From Bacteroidota bacterium (GTDB taxonomy: Bacteria > Bacteroidota > Bacteroidia > Flavobacteriales > Weeksellaceae), in the NCBI GenBank assembly GCA_018902795.1, contig JAHIQD010000023.1:62001-126000 (forward strand): DNA of 64,000 nt, given 5' to 3'. The translations under genes were made by a program, and so were the position numbers. The notes under the pieces were generated by a model, which ran no database searches, had not been told where the DNA came from, and was given only the letters and a program-made list of their open reading frames with translations. Of the stretch, positions 1 through 8,918 are shown in pieces (within the stretch, counting starts at the first letter, position 1; every line of letters starts with the position of its first letter).

Positions 1-148
1 CGACATTATTTCCGATTCTGATGATGGCATCTTTCAATGGAACTTTATCATGAAAATCGATGACTTTCCCCTGAATTTTAAAAGTTTTCTGTGCGCTGAA
101 AAATGTTAATCCGAAAAAGATTAGCAGTATATTGAAAATGAATTTCAT
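1..148 (-). CDS. TonB-dependent receptor, N-terminal fragment (runs off left edge)
   Basis: Only the first 49 codons are inside the window. They begin with a signal peptide (hydrophobic core about residues 4-16, ending FFSAQ) followed by KTFKIQGKVIDF and PLKDAIIRIGN. This is the start of a carboxypeptidase-regulatory-like (CarboxypepD_reg) plug-preceding domain, which in Bacteroidota usually precedes an outer-membrane TonB-dependent receptor. The receptor identity is inferred because the barrel lies outside the window; a shorter surface protein with the same domain is possible. It lies downstream of, and on the same strand as, the small Cys/His protein at 240-596, so the two may be co-transcribed. 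Confidence 0.6.
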   Translation of the reverse strand, partial: MKFIFNILLIFFGLTFFSAQKTFKIQGKVIDFHDKVPLKDAIIRIGNNV

Positions 149-239
149 TTAAATGTTGATTTTGAATTGAGTAAATACGAAAAACTTAAAGATTTGATCA
201 CAAACCTTTAAAGCTACATTTTTGTGTAAAATGTTTTAT

Positions 240-596
240 TTAAATGAAAAGCACAGGTGGGCCGCGAAGCTGAACATCAAAGAATTCGCGTGTTGCAAAT
301 CTCTGCTCACAGGCGAAAAGCTGCTTCCGGAAATCTTCATTTTTCAGTGCTGAGAACTGAAAGTGTTCAGGTAGCAAAGAGTTTCCGTCATGCAAAATGT
401 GGCACGAAAGACAGTCGGTGAAGTTGATTGACAAATGACCCGTGGAAAAGGTTTTTTCAGTTTTCTTAAAATTAAAGTCTTTGAAAACCTCGCCACTTCC
501 ATGATTGTGAAAATTTTGCGAGAACAGCGCCACGAAAAGATATACCCCTGTAAAGAGTACAGCTGCAAACCGGCGATATGTCCTGTTCCTCAACAT
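240..596 (-). CDS. Small exported/membrane-anchored Cys-His protein, unknown function
   Basis: A 118-residue protein with one hydrophobic N-terminal segment (about residues 10-27), then a polar domain with HNHG and DCLSCHILHDG. The Cys-x2-Cys-His arrangement and nearby histidines suggest metal or haem contact, although one such motif in a small protein is weak evidence. Small proteins of this kind commonly sit directly upstream of TonB receptor genes in flavobacteria, as here (91 bp gap, same strand), so a metal-uptake role is plausible. I do not recognise a named family with certainty. The opposite-strand frames over the same bases are not protein-like. Confidence 0.55.
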   Translation of the reverse strand: MLRNRTYRRFAAVLFTGVYLFVALFSQNFHNHGSGEVFKDFNFKKTEKTFSTGHLSINFTDCLSCHILHDGNSLLPEHFQFSALKNEDFRKQLFACEQRFATREFFDVQLRGPPVLFI

Positions 597-718
597 TCGG
601 CAAAACTAATGATTTTTCACAAAACAGCAAATTTAACACTAGCCATTGCTGTAAATTATATTTCCGTAATATTCTAAAGGCTGTTAAATCTTAGGTTCAT
701 ATTTAACGGAGTTTTTTG

Positions 719-726
719 TAAATTTG
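719..726 (+). promoter_or_regulatory. pfkA promoter, -7 box
   Basis: TAAATTTG matches the Bacteroidota -7 consensus TAnnTTTG. Transcription would start about 6-8 bases downstream, near 732, after a possible GTG at 729 but before the ATG at 744. This supports the ATG as the true pfkA start. No clear -33 TTG is seen. Confidence 0.5.
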
Positions 727-743
727 TAGTGAAATTTTTATCT

Positions 744-1730
744 ATGAAAGAAAGTACTGTAAAAAAGATTGCAGTTTTCACTTCCGGCGGTGATGCTCCC
801 GGTATGAATGCAGCTTTAAGAGCGGTTGTAAGAACTGCAAATCACTATAACATTGAATGCTTCGGGGTAAGAGAAGGCTACAACGGCCTGATTAATGACG
901 ATTTCACTAAAATGGGACCCCGTTCTGTAAAAAATATCATTGGTGCGGGCGGCACCATTTTAAGATCCGCCAGATCCTTGGAATTTAAAACCAAAGAAGG
1001 ACGGCAAAAAGCCTTCGACAATTGTGTGAAACACGGCATTGACGGCTTGGTGTGCATCGGCGGTGACGGAACTTTTACCGGAGCAAAAGTTTTCAATGAA
1101 GAATTCGGGATCCCGGTAATCGGAATCCCAGGAACCATTGACAACGATATTTTCGGTACCGACAATACTATAGGCTACGATACCGCCTTAAATACTGCAA
1201 TGGAAGCCATCGATAAAATACGTGATACCGCGACCTCCCACAACAGAGTGTTTTTTGTAGAGGTGATGGGCCGTGACGCAGGATTTATTGCTCTCAACAG
1301 TGGATTGGCAACCGGTGCAGTAGACATCCTGATTCCCGAAAGAAAAGACAGCATTGATGATCTTTTCGAAACATTTGAAAGAGCGGAAAAAGCAGGAAAA
1401 TCTTCAAGTATTGTCGTAGTGGCAGAAGGTGAAAAACTGGGAAGCATTTACGATCTTGCGAAAGCGACAAAAGCCGGCTTCCCGGATTATGATATCCGCG
1501 TTGCTATTCTTGGCCATATCCAAAGAGGCGGTTCCCCGAGCTGTGCTGACAGGGTTCTGGCCAGCCGTTTGGGTTACGGAGCTGTACTGGGTTTATTGGA
1601 AGGAAAAACGAATGTAATGGCCGGAATGCAGTCGAATACTTTAGTGTTTACGCCTTTCGAAGAAGCCATTAAAAAACACAATGAAATTGACCAGGATTTG
1701 CTCAAACTTTCAGAAATACTGGCCATCTAA
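744..1730 (+). CDS. pfkA: ATP-dependent 6-phosphofructokinase
   Basis: Catalyses fructose 6-phosphate + ATP to fructose 1,6-bisphosphate, the committing step of glycolysis, in the cytoplasm. At 328 residues it has the size of bacterial PfkA. The N-terminus carries the ATP-binding motif TSGGDAPGMNA (about residues 13-23), then IGGDGTFTGA, the catalytic PGTIDNDI, the substrate segment EVMGRDAGFIA and HIQRGGSPS. A frame opens at GTG 729, but the ATG at 744 is preferred because the -7 box at 719-726 puts the RNA start after 729. It is followed after 49 bp by gapA on the same strand, so two successive glycolytic genes probably form one unit. Confidence 0.95.
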   Translation: MKESTVKKIAVFTSGGDAPGMNAALRAVVRTANHYNIECFGVREGYNGLINDDFTKMGPRSVKNIIGAGGTILRSARSLEFKTKEGRQKAFDNCVKHGIDGLVCIGGDGTFTGAKVFNEEFGIPVIGIPGTIDNDIFGTDNTIGYDTALNTAMEAIDKIRDTATSHNRVFFVEVMGRDAGFIALNSGLATGAVDILIPERKDSIDDLFETFERAEKAGKSSSIVVVAEGEKLGSIYDLAKATKAGFPDYDIRVAILGHIQRGGSPSCADRVLASRLGYGAVLGLLEGKTNVMAGMQSNTLVFTPFEEAIKKHNEIDQDLLKLSEILAI

Positions 1731-1779
1731 TTAAAAACTTAATAAAAAATAACAACAAATAATTAATAAACAAAATATT

Positions 1780-2784
1780 ATGTCAACAATCAAAGTAGGA
1801 ATCAACGGATTCGGTAGAATTGGGCGTCTTGTTTTCAGAGCAATGGCCGACAGAGAAAACATCGAAGTAGTAGGAATCAACGACCTAATTAATGCTGAAT
1901 ACATGGCTTATATGCTTAAATATGATTCTGTACACGGCGAATTCAAGGGAGATGTTTCTGTTGAAGGAAACGACCTTATCGTTAACGGAAAGAAAATCAG
2001 AGTGACTGCTGAAAAAGATCCTAACAACCTGAAATGGAACGAAGTAGGCGCAGAATATATCGTAGAATCTACAGGTTTATTTTTATCAACAGAATCGGCT
2101 CAGGCTCACATCAACGCCGGTGCGAAAAAAGTTATTCTTTCTGCTCCCCCAAAAGATGATACGCCGATGTTTGTGATGGGTGTTAACCACAAGGATTTAA
2201 CTGACGATATCAAAATTTTATCCAACGCTTCCTGTACGACCAACTGTCTTGCACCTTTAGCAAAAGTAATTCACGATAACTTCGGAATTGTAGAAGGTTT
2301 GATGACCACGGTTCATGCAACTACAGCTACCCAGAAAACTGTTGACGGACCATCCATGAAAGACTGGAGAGGAGGCCGTTCTGCTTTGAACAACATTATT
2401 CCATCTTCTACAGGTGCTGCAAAAGCAGTAGGAAAAGTAATTCCTTCACTGAACGGAAAACTGACAGGGATGTCATTCAGAGTTCCTACAGCAGACGTTT
2501 CTGTGGTAGATTTAACGGTTAGATTAGAAAAAGCAACTTCATACGAAGAAATCTGTGCGGCAGTGAAAGCGGCTTCTGAAGGTGATTTGAAAGGAATTCT
2601 TGGTTACACTGAAGATGCAGTGGTTTCTCAGGATTTCGTAGGTGAAAAAAGAACTTCTGTATTCGATAAAGATGCAGGAATCATGTTATCACCAAACTTC
2701 GTGAAATTAGTTTCATGGTACGATAACGAAATGGGTTACTCCAATAAATTGGCAGATATGTTGGTTCACTCGGCTTCTTTGTAA
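1780..2784 (+). CDS. gapA: Type I glyceraldehyde-3-phosphate dehydrogenase
   Basis: Oxidises glyceraldehyde 3-phosphate with phosphate and NAD to 1,3-bisphosphoglycerate. The 334-residue protein starts with the Rossmann motif GINGFGRIGR. The Asp of GINDL (residue 35) favours NAD over NADP. The catalytic Cys152 lies in SNASCTTNCLAP and the conserved C-terminal SWYDNEMGYSNK is present. It sits 49 bp after pfkA with an AT-rich leader and ends at a strong terminator hairpin, which suggests a pfkA-gapA transcription unit. Confidence 0.96.
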   Translation: MSTIKVGINGFGRIGRLVFRAMADRENIEVVGINDLINAEYMAYMLKYDSVHGEFKGDVSVEGNDLIVNGKKIRVTAEKDPNNLKWNEVGAEYIVESTGLFLSTESAQAHINAGAKKVILSAPPKDDTPMFVMGVNHKDLTDDIKILSNASCTTNCLAPLAKVIHDNFGIVEGLMTTVHATTATQKTVDGPSMKDWRGGRSALNNIIPSSTGAAKAVGKVIPSLNGKLTGMSFRVPTADVSVVDLTVRLEKATSYEEICAAVKAASEGDLKGILGYTEDAVVSQDFVGEKRTSVFDKDAGIMLSPNFVKLVSWYDNEMGYSNKLADMLVHSASL

Positions 2785-2807
2785 GTATTGAGTATTCCAC
2801 AATAAAT

Positions 2808-2841
2808 AAAAAAGCCTCTCAAAATTTGAGAGGCTTTTTTT
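2808..2841. terminator. Bidirectional terminator between gapA and the DEAD-box helicase
   Basis: The stem GCCTCTCAA / TTGAGAGGC with a 3-base loop is flanked by an A run on the left and a T run on the right. It can therefore terminate gapA (+) and the convergent helicase gene (-). Confidence 0.85.
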
Positions 2842-2853
2842 ATGCGTTTTCGG

Positions 2854-3996
2854 TTAATAGCCGTGAAGATTAATGTCTTCCGTTCTGATCAGATCAACCC
2901 TTTTTCCCATCTTTTTCTGGATTACTCTGAAATGCTGTAACTCATCATCTGTCAAAAGCGTTATTGCTGTGCCTGAGTCGTTAGCACGGCCCGTTCTTCC
3001 AATTCTGTGAACATAATCCAACGGCGAACGCGGCAGTTCATAATTGATGACGTATTCCAAAGATTCAATGTGGATCCCGCGTCCGATAAGATCTGTTGCA
3101 ACCAGTATTTGAGTTTCTCCTTCTTTAAAATCGCGTAAATTTCCTGATCTTGAACCCTGAGATTTCTTTCCGTGAACAGCCGTAGCCGGAATTTTATTTT
3201 TCTTGAGTTTTTCAGCAAGATTATCCGCACTTCTGGTGGACGACGTAAAAACCAAAGCCTGTTTTATATTTTTTTCTTTAATTAAATACCGCAAAAACGG
3301 ACCTTTTCTTTCTTCGGTAACATGATAGGCAAGCTGAGTAATTTTATCGAGATCGACTTCTTCAGCCTTAATTTCTACAAGAACAGGATTGATGGTCAGA
3401 CGTTTTTTAATCTCTTCGACTTTATCATTCAAAGTTGCGGAAAATAAAACCGTCTGTTTCTTTGAAGGCATCATCGCGAAGAGTTTGTTCATCTCCTCTT
3501 CAAACCCTAACTGGAACATTTTATCGGCTTCATCAATGACCAAATGCGAAATTTGGGAGATACTTAAAGCTTTATGCTCAATTAAATCGAGCAATCTACC
3601 AGGCGTTGCCACCAAAATTTCGACACCGAACATGCCTTTCATCTGTGGATTGATAGAAACGCCGCCATAAACTGCCATCGTTCTGATTTCTCTTTTCAGA
3701 TTCTCAGTGAAAGCTCGGAAAACCTCATCAATCTGAATCACCAGTTCGCGCGTCGGAGCCAAAACTAAAATCTGGATATTTCTGTCTTTTTTTACTTCCT
3801 CATTCTGAAGTTTTTCCAGAATCGGCATTACAAAACACGCCGTTTTACCGGAGCCTGTTTGTGCGATTCCCATTAAATCTTTTCCTGCTAAAATCACCGG
3901 GACGGTTTGTTCCTGTATGGGAAACGGTTTCAGAAACCCTAATTTTTTAACAGATTTAATAATATTATGTGATAAGCCTAAAGATTCGAAAGACAT
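2854..3996 (-). CDS. DEAD-box ATP-dependent RNA helicase (RhlE-like)
   Basis: A 380-residue two-domain helicase core with no long C-terminal extension. Motifs in order: Q-motif region (FPIQEQTVP), motif I AQTGSGKT, Ia PTRELVIQ, TPGR, motif II DEAD within VIDEADKM, motif III SAT, motif IV region LVFTSSTRSAD, motif V ATDLIGRGIHI and motif VI HRIGRTGR. The family unwinds short RNA duplexes in ribosome assembly and cold-shock RNA turnover. The short form without a basic tail resembles the RhlE group, but the specific substrate cannot be read from sequence. It is convergent with gapA and apparently monocistronic. Confidence 0.9.
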   Translation of the reverse strand: MSFESLGLSHNIIKSVKKLGFLKPFPIQEQTVPVILAGKDLMGIAQTGSGKTACFVMPILEKLQNEEVKKDRNIQILVLAPTRELVIQIDEVFRAFTENLKREIRTMAVYGGVSINPQMKGMFGVEILVATPGRLLDLIEHKALSISQISHLVIDEADKMFQLGFEEEMNKLFAMMPSKKQTVLFSATLNDKVEEIKKRLTINPVLVEIKAEEVDLDKITQLAYHVTEERKGPFLRYLIKEKNIKQALVFTSSTRSADNLAEKLKKNKIPATAVHGKKSQGSRSGNLRDFKEGETQILVATDLIGRGIHIESLEYVINYELPRSPLDYVHRIGRTGRANDSGTAITLLTDDELQHFRVIQKKMGKRVDLIRTEDINLHGY

Positions 3997-4094
3997 AGAT
4001 GCGGTTTTAATTCCGCAAAGATAATCTATTCGGCAGCACTCTTTAATTTCTAATCAATCAATTTCAGCCTTCATTAAAAAACTAAACAGGCTTA

Positions 4095-4538
4095 TTAAAC
4101 TCTAGGAACAATAAATTCCCCGAAACTAAGTGTTAAAATCTCTCCGTTGATTTCAGATTTTACTTCAACTGTCCATTCTTCAATCTTCAAAACTTCTGCG
4201 TGGCTGCCGAAAGGGAAAGCCTCACCTTTGTTGATTACCGTAATTCTCACCATCTTTCCCACTTTTGGATTTTCAGGAATGATTATATTTCCAACGATGT
4301 GATATTTTGAATACTCGGAATCCAAATTTCCTTTGATCGGATATTTTCGGTAAGGCAGATTTTTAGCATCTTTACCTGTGGGAATCATGAAAAATTCATT
4401 CTCCTCATCATCATACTGAATAACAAACGAGGAAGAAATATTGGAGACAATATAATGGCGGATTTTATCACCAAGATATATTTTTTCACCTGTAACCGAA
4501 TAATAGCCTGTGAAAAGTGAATTTTTGCTGAGCATCAT
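4095..4538 (-). CDS. Hypothetical protein with YopX-like N-terminal motif
   Basis: 147 residues, soluble, with no signal peptide or membrane segment. The opening LFTGYYSVTGEKIYLGDKI resembles the beta-strand motif of YopX-type proteins (YTG..D..G..IYEGD). The C-terminal half (VGKMVRITVINKG through GEFIVPRV) reads like a second small beta-barrel domain. This looks like two SH3-like beta domains, but function is unknown. It is isolated: 98 bp from the helicase gene and divergent from the MpaB-like gene. Confidence 0.6.
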   Translation of the reverse strand: MMLSKNSLFTGYYSVTGEKIYLGDKIRHYIVSNISSSFVIQYDDEENEFFMIPTGKDAKNLPYRKYPIKGNLDSEYSKYHIVGNIIIPENPKVGKMVRITVINKGEAFPFGSHAEVLKIEEWTVEVKSEINGEILTLSFGEFIVPRV

Positions 4539-4689
4539 TTTTTATTGGACTAATTTAATAAAAAAACAGACAATCGATTTCTTAGATAAGCATCAGCACT
4601 TTGTAAGAAAAATCCGTAACTTATGTGGTCCGAAGATTGCAATCCTGTGAAAGGTTTTTTGAACCGAATGATTTAATACTGCAAAAAAA

Positions 4690-5895
4690 ATGAAGGCAAA
4701 ACCCAAGTTTTATAACGCAACTCATTTCCGAAATTTCTGGGAAAAAGGCAACGGAAAAGAACTTCTTGACTGGGCAGATATTAAACCCGATATCCAAGAC
4801 TTTGGAAAGTATTCATTCCTTTATCATCAGGTTGATGAATTGGGTGACGATGCGGTGCGAGCCACCTATCTGAAGCTTCCGTATCCAAAGGCGAGTGCAT
4901 TGATTAAGAAATATTCCGCCATAAAAATTAATGAAAGCGATGATGCGCCCGAAAGTTTACGAAAACTTTTCCTCCAGATGCAGGAAGTTCCGGCCTGGTT
5001 CGATGAAAATCTGGCAAATATCGGTGCGAGATTCTGCATGAGAAGCGGCACCAATGCACTTATTATCCTTCGTGATTTCACTTTAATGGGCGGTTACGAT
5101 TATGCGTACCTCAACAAACCTTTAATCTTTACAGGAGCTTTGAAAAAAGGCGCTGTTAAACGTTTGAAAGACACCTTAGAATTTTGGGTAAATGTTACCC
5201 GCGAGAACGCTTTGAAAATTAACTCAGAAGCCTATCAATTGATTGTCAGAACGCGTCTGATGCATTCGTACGCGCGTTTAAAAATAAAGGAGAAAAGCGA
5301 AAGCTGGGATACAGAAACCTGGGGTGAACCCATCAATACATGGGATATGATTGCCACTTACACCGGTTTCAGCCTTGTTTTTATGCAGGGACTGAAGAAG
5401 CTGGGCGTTCAAATTTCGGAAAAGGAGGAACTAGGTGTTTTCCATCTCTGGAAATATATTGGTTATCTCCTGGGCATTCAGTCTGAATTTCTTCCCGAAA
5501 ATAAACAACAGGCGGCGGAGCAGCTTTATTTATGGAGTTCTTTGCAGGATAAAGGCGATTCAGATTCTGCGCATTTAGCCAAGGCTTTGCTTGATGAAAA
5601 TCTGGAGAACACGATTTACAGGTTTCCTGTGCAGCGCAAACTTCTGCTGAATCTTCATCAAAGCATGAACTGGTTTTTGCTGGATCAGGAAATTAATGAA
5701 AGACTGCAGATCCCGAAAGTTTCGATGACTTCAGTTTTCCCGAAAATCATTATCCGGGCCAACAAAACCGCTCAGAAAATATTTAATTTAGATCAGCCGG
5801 AAAGTTATCAGAAACTGATCAATTTAGGCCATAAAGATCAGATGAAGGTTCTTGCTGACTATATTAAACATACTCCGAAAGATTTTCAGTATTAA
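4690..5895 (+). CDS. Oxygenase MpaB / rubber oxygenase Lcp-like (DUF2236) haem protein
   Basis: A 401-residue, mostly alpha-helical protein. The segment IVRTRLMHSYARL (residues 185-197) matches the Arg/Thr/His signature of the DUF2236 family, which includes ER-bound oxygenase MpaB and latex-clearing protein Lcp. In Lcp the His is the proximal ligand of a b-type haem, so His192 is the candidate ligand here. There is no signal peptide, so it is probably cytoplasmic, unlike secreted Lcp. Substrate is unknown; members cleave isoprenoid double bonds but most bacterial copies are uncharacterised. It stands alone and ends at a bidirectional terminator. Confidence 0.8.
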   Translation: MKAKPKFYNATHFRNFWEKGNGKELLDWADIKPDIQDFGKYSFLYHQVDELGDDAVRATYLKLPYPKASALIKKYSAIKINESDDAPESLRKLFLQMQEVPAWFDENLANIGARFCMRSGTNALIILRDFTLMGGYDYAYLNKPLIFTGALKKGAVKRLKDTLEFWVNVTRENALKINSEAYQLIVRTRLMHSYARLKIKEKSESWDTETWGEPINTWDMIATYTGFSLVFMQGLKKLGVQISEKEELGVFHLWKYIGYLLGIQSEFLPENKQQAAEQLYLWSSLQDKGDSDSAHLAKALLDENLENTIYRFPVQRKLLLNLHQSMNWFLLDQEINERLQIPKVSMTSVFPKIIIRANKTAQKIFNLDQPESYQKLINLGHKDQMKVLADYIKHTPKDFQY

Positions 5896-5897
5896 AA

Positions 5898-5926
5898 AAA
5901 CGGTCCGCAAAAATTGCAGACCGTTT
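5898..5926. terminator. Bidirectional terminator
   Basis: The stem AAACGGTC/GACCGTTT continues through one mismatch into GCAA/TTGC. An A run lies upstream and a T-rich stretch downstream. It separates the convergent MpaB-like gene and the amylase gene. Confidence 0.75.
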
Positions 5927-5945
5927 CATTTTTATGTTAAGGAAA

Positions 5946-8822
5946 TTACTTCACCATCATTTTGGTTACCGCAACTCCTTTGTCGGATTTCAGCTGAATC
6001 AAATACATACCTGATTTCAACCCGCTGATGGAAATTACTTCATCACCATTGTCTTTGGAGGTCTTAACCGTTTTCATCAGTTTTCCGGATAAATCATAAA
6101 TCCCCAAAGTTCCGTTTTTCGCATTCGTGTAACGGATATTTGCCGTTCCGTTGATGACAGGATTTTGAGTAAGAATTAATGAAACTGCATTTTTAACAGA
6201 ACCGGCTTCATCAGTTGCCAGCGCAGAAGCATTTCCGAAAATTCTAAAACCACCCGCTTCAATAGTAATTGGCGCGGTTGTATTCGCTACCGGAACCGAA
6301 GTATTGTCCATTAAATTCACCCAATTTCCGGTGAATGGAAAGTTCGGCACCATGTTTTGGGAAGTTAAAGTAAAGTTGGCCAGAATCACCACATTTTTCA
6401 GCGCACTCGCCGTGGCAGCATTATTAATATATATTCTCGGCATTAAATTTCCTGATTCTACAGTGAAGGTTTTCGTATTGAAAACATCGTTAGCCAATCT
6501 CAGTTCCAGAATTTTCGCCCAGGTATCATATACCGATTTTCGAGCAGCATCAGTATCATAAGCAAGTCCGAACGCTGAAGGTTTCGGGCTAAGTTTACAG
6601 TCTCCCGGAATGGCATCAGATTCAGTATTTACCGTTACTCCGTCTTCACAAGTGTATATGCTTTTGTCGAAACCAAGTTCCGCAAACTGCCAAATCATTT
6701 TCGGACCCGGAACGGTAAGAAAAACCGCGCCGTAAGCTTTCTGTCTCTGCAGTGCTGTTGCAAGATCTTTCACGTTATAACCTGCTCCGCTCGCCCCGTA
6801 TGTAATATTTTTATACATGATTCTTTCCTCATCGTGGCTTTCTCCGTAGCTGTCCGCACGTCTTTCAGTAAATCCGCTGTGGTTTTTAAAATCAACTCTG
6901 TTAAAATTACTGTTGCTGGCATAGCCCATCGTATTCTGGTTATAAGGATCCGTCTGCTTATCCCACATCATCACTCCTTTTCCTTCGTCCACTCTATAGT
7001 TTGCCCACTGCAATTCTTCTGCATCAGCACCTAAATGTTCAAATATAATGTAAGAGGTAGGATCATGACTCCACTGATAATCCGCATACGTTTTAAGAAT
7101 ACCTACCCGGTCCGCCGGGGAACCGTTGGTACACGTTTGATCTGAGGCGGTACAGAGCTGGGTAAATCCTTTCGTTAAATCCCAGCGGAAACCATCGACT
7201 TTATACTCTTTAATCCACTGTTCCAGGACACGGTTAACATAATACTTGGTCTCATCTTTTGAATGGTTAAAATCATTAAACACACTGTAAGCATGTTTTG
7301 CCACCTGGTTAAAATATGGATTGTCCGCTGCAGGATCTCCGAAACCGTCGCCATCCGGATCGATCATCCACATTCTTTCTATAGGACTTCTACCTGTAGC
7401 GTGGTTCAAAGCGATATCTAAAATAACTGCAATTCCGTTCTGGTGACACAGGTCGATAAATTCCTTGAATTTTTCCGGAGTTCCATACGCTTTATCTAAA
7501 GCATAATGGAAACCGGTATTGTATCCCCACGAACTGTTTCCGTCGAATTCCATCACCGGCATTAATTCTACCGCATTGATTTTTAATGACTTTAGATAAG
7601 CTATTTTATCAATCAAAGACTTCCAGGTTTTTTGTGTCGTGAAATCTCTGACAAGCAGTTCATAAATAATTAAATTCTCTTTCGCAGGTTTATTAAAATT
7701 AGTGATGGTCCAGTTATAAGCGGGTTTCGCAGTCTGGATCACAGAAACTTCGAAATTCTGCCCTGCAGGATAAGCCGGAAGATTGGGATAAACCGTTGCA
7801 GTCTGATTGATAAACGGATCGTCATAAGGCGAAAGCACCAAAGGAGAATAGGGATCAGCTACTTTAATTCCGTCCGCAGTTCTGTACTGGAAGGTATAAA
7901 CCTGTGAAGGCGTAAGTCCGGTAATTTCTGTCCAGTACAAATTCGGATTGGCGGTATCTTTTTTCATTTGATAATTCCCGCTCACCGTCCAGTTATTGAA
8001 ACTTCCGATCACGTGAACATAAGGTTTTCCGGGAGCGTAGATGGCCAGTCCCACTTTCGTAGGATCAGAAGGAACGTAATTGATTCCCTGTTTCATATAA
8101 GCAGGAATGGCTTCCGTCTGCACCGGAACAGCAAGCGCAACGGTAAAGTTTTTTGTAACTGCTGTAGCGTCTGATGCATTTGTAGCGGTTACTGTTATAT
8201 TAGCGTCCTGCGTAACGTTATATGCATAATTTAAAGCGGTGGAAGCAGTCGGGCTGGTGTAAACCGTCGCTCCGTTCGCTTTTATCTGATAGTTTGCCGG
8301 CAGTGACGAATTTCCTGTAATATTAATTACAGTTCCCCCGTTCACTACATTGGTACTTCCCGCAACAGGATTTGTCAGATTAAACTGAAATTTCCCTACA
8401 TTCAGCACGATGTCCTGAGACTGAACGGAACCGTTTACTGTTTTCACCAAAAAACCAATTTTGGAAAGCGGATTTGCCCGGTTTCCGTAAAATGATTTTA
8501 CCGTATTCATCGTAAAAGTATAGGTTCCTGTAGCACCGGCACTGGAAACGTAAGTTAATTTATTGGCAGCGTTGGATGCAGTCCAGGTTCCGTTGGTAGG
8601 CGCGTCCGCAATGGTATTATTGGAGTCAAAAGACCAGGCCCAGAGATAAAGTGCGTGGGAAGATCCTACGCCAAAATTGGTTTCATTCACCGTAAAAGTA
8701 ACGGTGACAGCATCGGTTTCGTCAAAATTAGACGGATTTACCGAGTAGGAAATAATCTGCTGTGCAGCTGCAAAATAAGGAAGGAGCAGCGCCAGAACAA
8801 ACGTGTAAAAATATTTCATCAC
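5946..8822 (-). CDS. Secreted GH13 alpha-amylase family enzyme with T9SS sorting domain
   Basis: A 958-residue starch/glycogen-degrading enzyme. Residues 1-20 are a signal peptide ending AAAQ. Two Ig-like or starch-binding modules (about 25-230) and a CBM48-like module (about 245-335, with HVIGSFNNW) precede the TIM-barrel. The four GH13 regions are visible: DIALNHATG (about 469-477), GFRWD with nucleophile Asp548, FEHLG with acid/base Glu595, and ESHDEER with Asp664. After a C-terminal beta domain, the last ~75 residues form a type-A T9SS C-terminal domain ending MYLIQLKSDKG..KMMVK, so the enzyme is exported by the gliding/PorSS machinery. It is monocistronic. Endo- versus branch-linkage specificity cannot be decided from sequence. 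Confidence 0.92.
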   Translation of the reverse strand: MMKYFYTFVLALLLPYFAAAQQIISYSVNPSNFDETDAVTVTFTVNETNFGVGSSHALYLWAWSFDSNNTIADAPTNGTWTASNAANKLTYVSSAGATGTYTFTMNTVKSFYGNRANPLSKIGFLVKTVNGSVQSQDIVLNVGKFQFNLTNPVAGSTNVVNGGTVINITGNSSLPANYQIKANGATVYTSPTASTALNYAYNVTQDANITVTATNASDATAVTKNFTVALAVPVQTEAIPAYMKQGINYVPSDPTKVGLAIYAPGKPYVHVIGSFNNWTVSGNYQMKKDTANPNLYWTEITGLTPSQVYTFQYRTADGIKVADPYSPLVLSPYDDPFINQTATVYPNLPAYPAGQNFEVSVIQTAKPAYNWTITNFNKPAKENLIIYELLVRDFTTQKTWKSLIDKIAYLKSLKINAVELMPVMEFDGNSSWGYNTGFHYALDKAYGTPEKFKEFIDLCHQNGIAVILDIALNHATGRSPIERMWMIDPDGDGFGDPAADNPYFNQVAKHAYSVFNDFNHSKDETKYYVNRVLEQWIKEYKVDGFRWDLTKGFTQLCTASDQTCTNGSPADRVGILKTYADYQWSHDPTSYIIFEHLGADAEELQWANYRVDEGKGVMMWDKQTDPYNQNTMGYASNSNFNRVDFKNHSGFTERRADSYGESHDEERIMYKNITYGASGAGYNVKDLATALQRQKAYGAVFLTVPGPKMIWQFAELGFDKSIYTCEDGVTVNTESDAIPGDCKLSPKPSAFGLAYDTDAARKSVYDTWAKILELRLANDVFNTKTFTVESGNLMPRIYINNAATASALKNVVILANFTLTSQNMVPNFPFTGNWVNLMDNTSVPVANTTAPITIEAGGFRIFGNASALATDEAGSVKNAVSLILTQNPVINGTANIRYTNAKNGTLGIYDLSGKLMKTVKTSKDNGDEVISISGLKSGMYLIQLKSDKGVAVTKMMVK

Positions 8823-8918
8823 TTTAAAATTTTAGAATGTAAAAGTACTAAAATGTAACAGACCAAAGCATTTTAGTTCAAGTATTTTACAATGATTTAC
8901 GGATATGGTAAAAGTGTA

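Noticed and set aside
435..677. 80-codon plus-strand frame over the small Cys/His gene
   Set aside because: Antisense shadow; no recognisable motif, and the minus-strand frame has a membrane segment and a Cys-x2-Cys-His motif.
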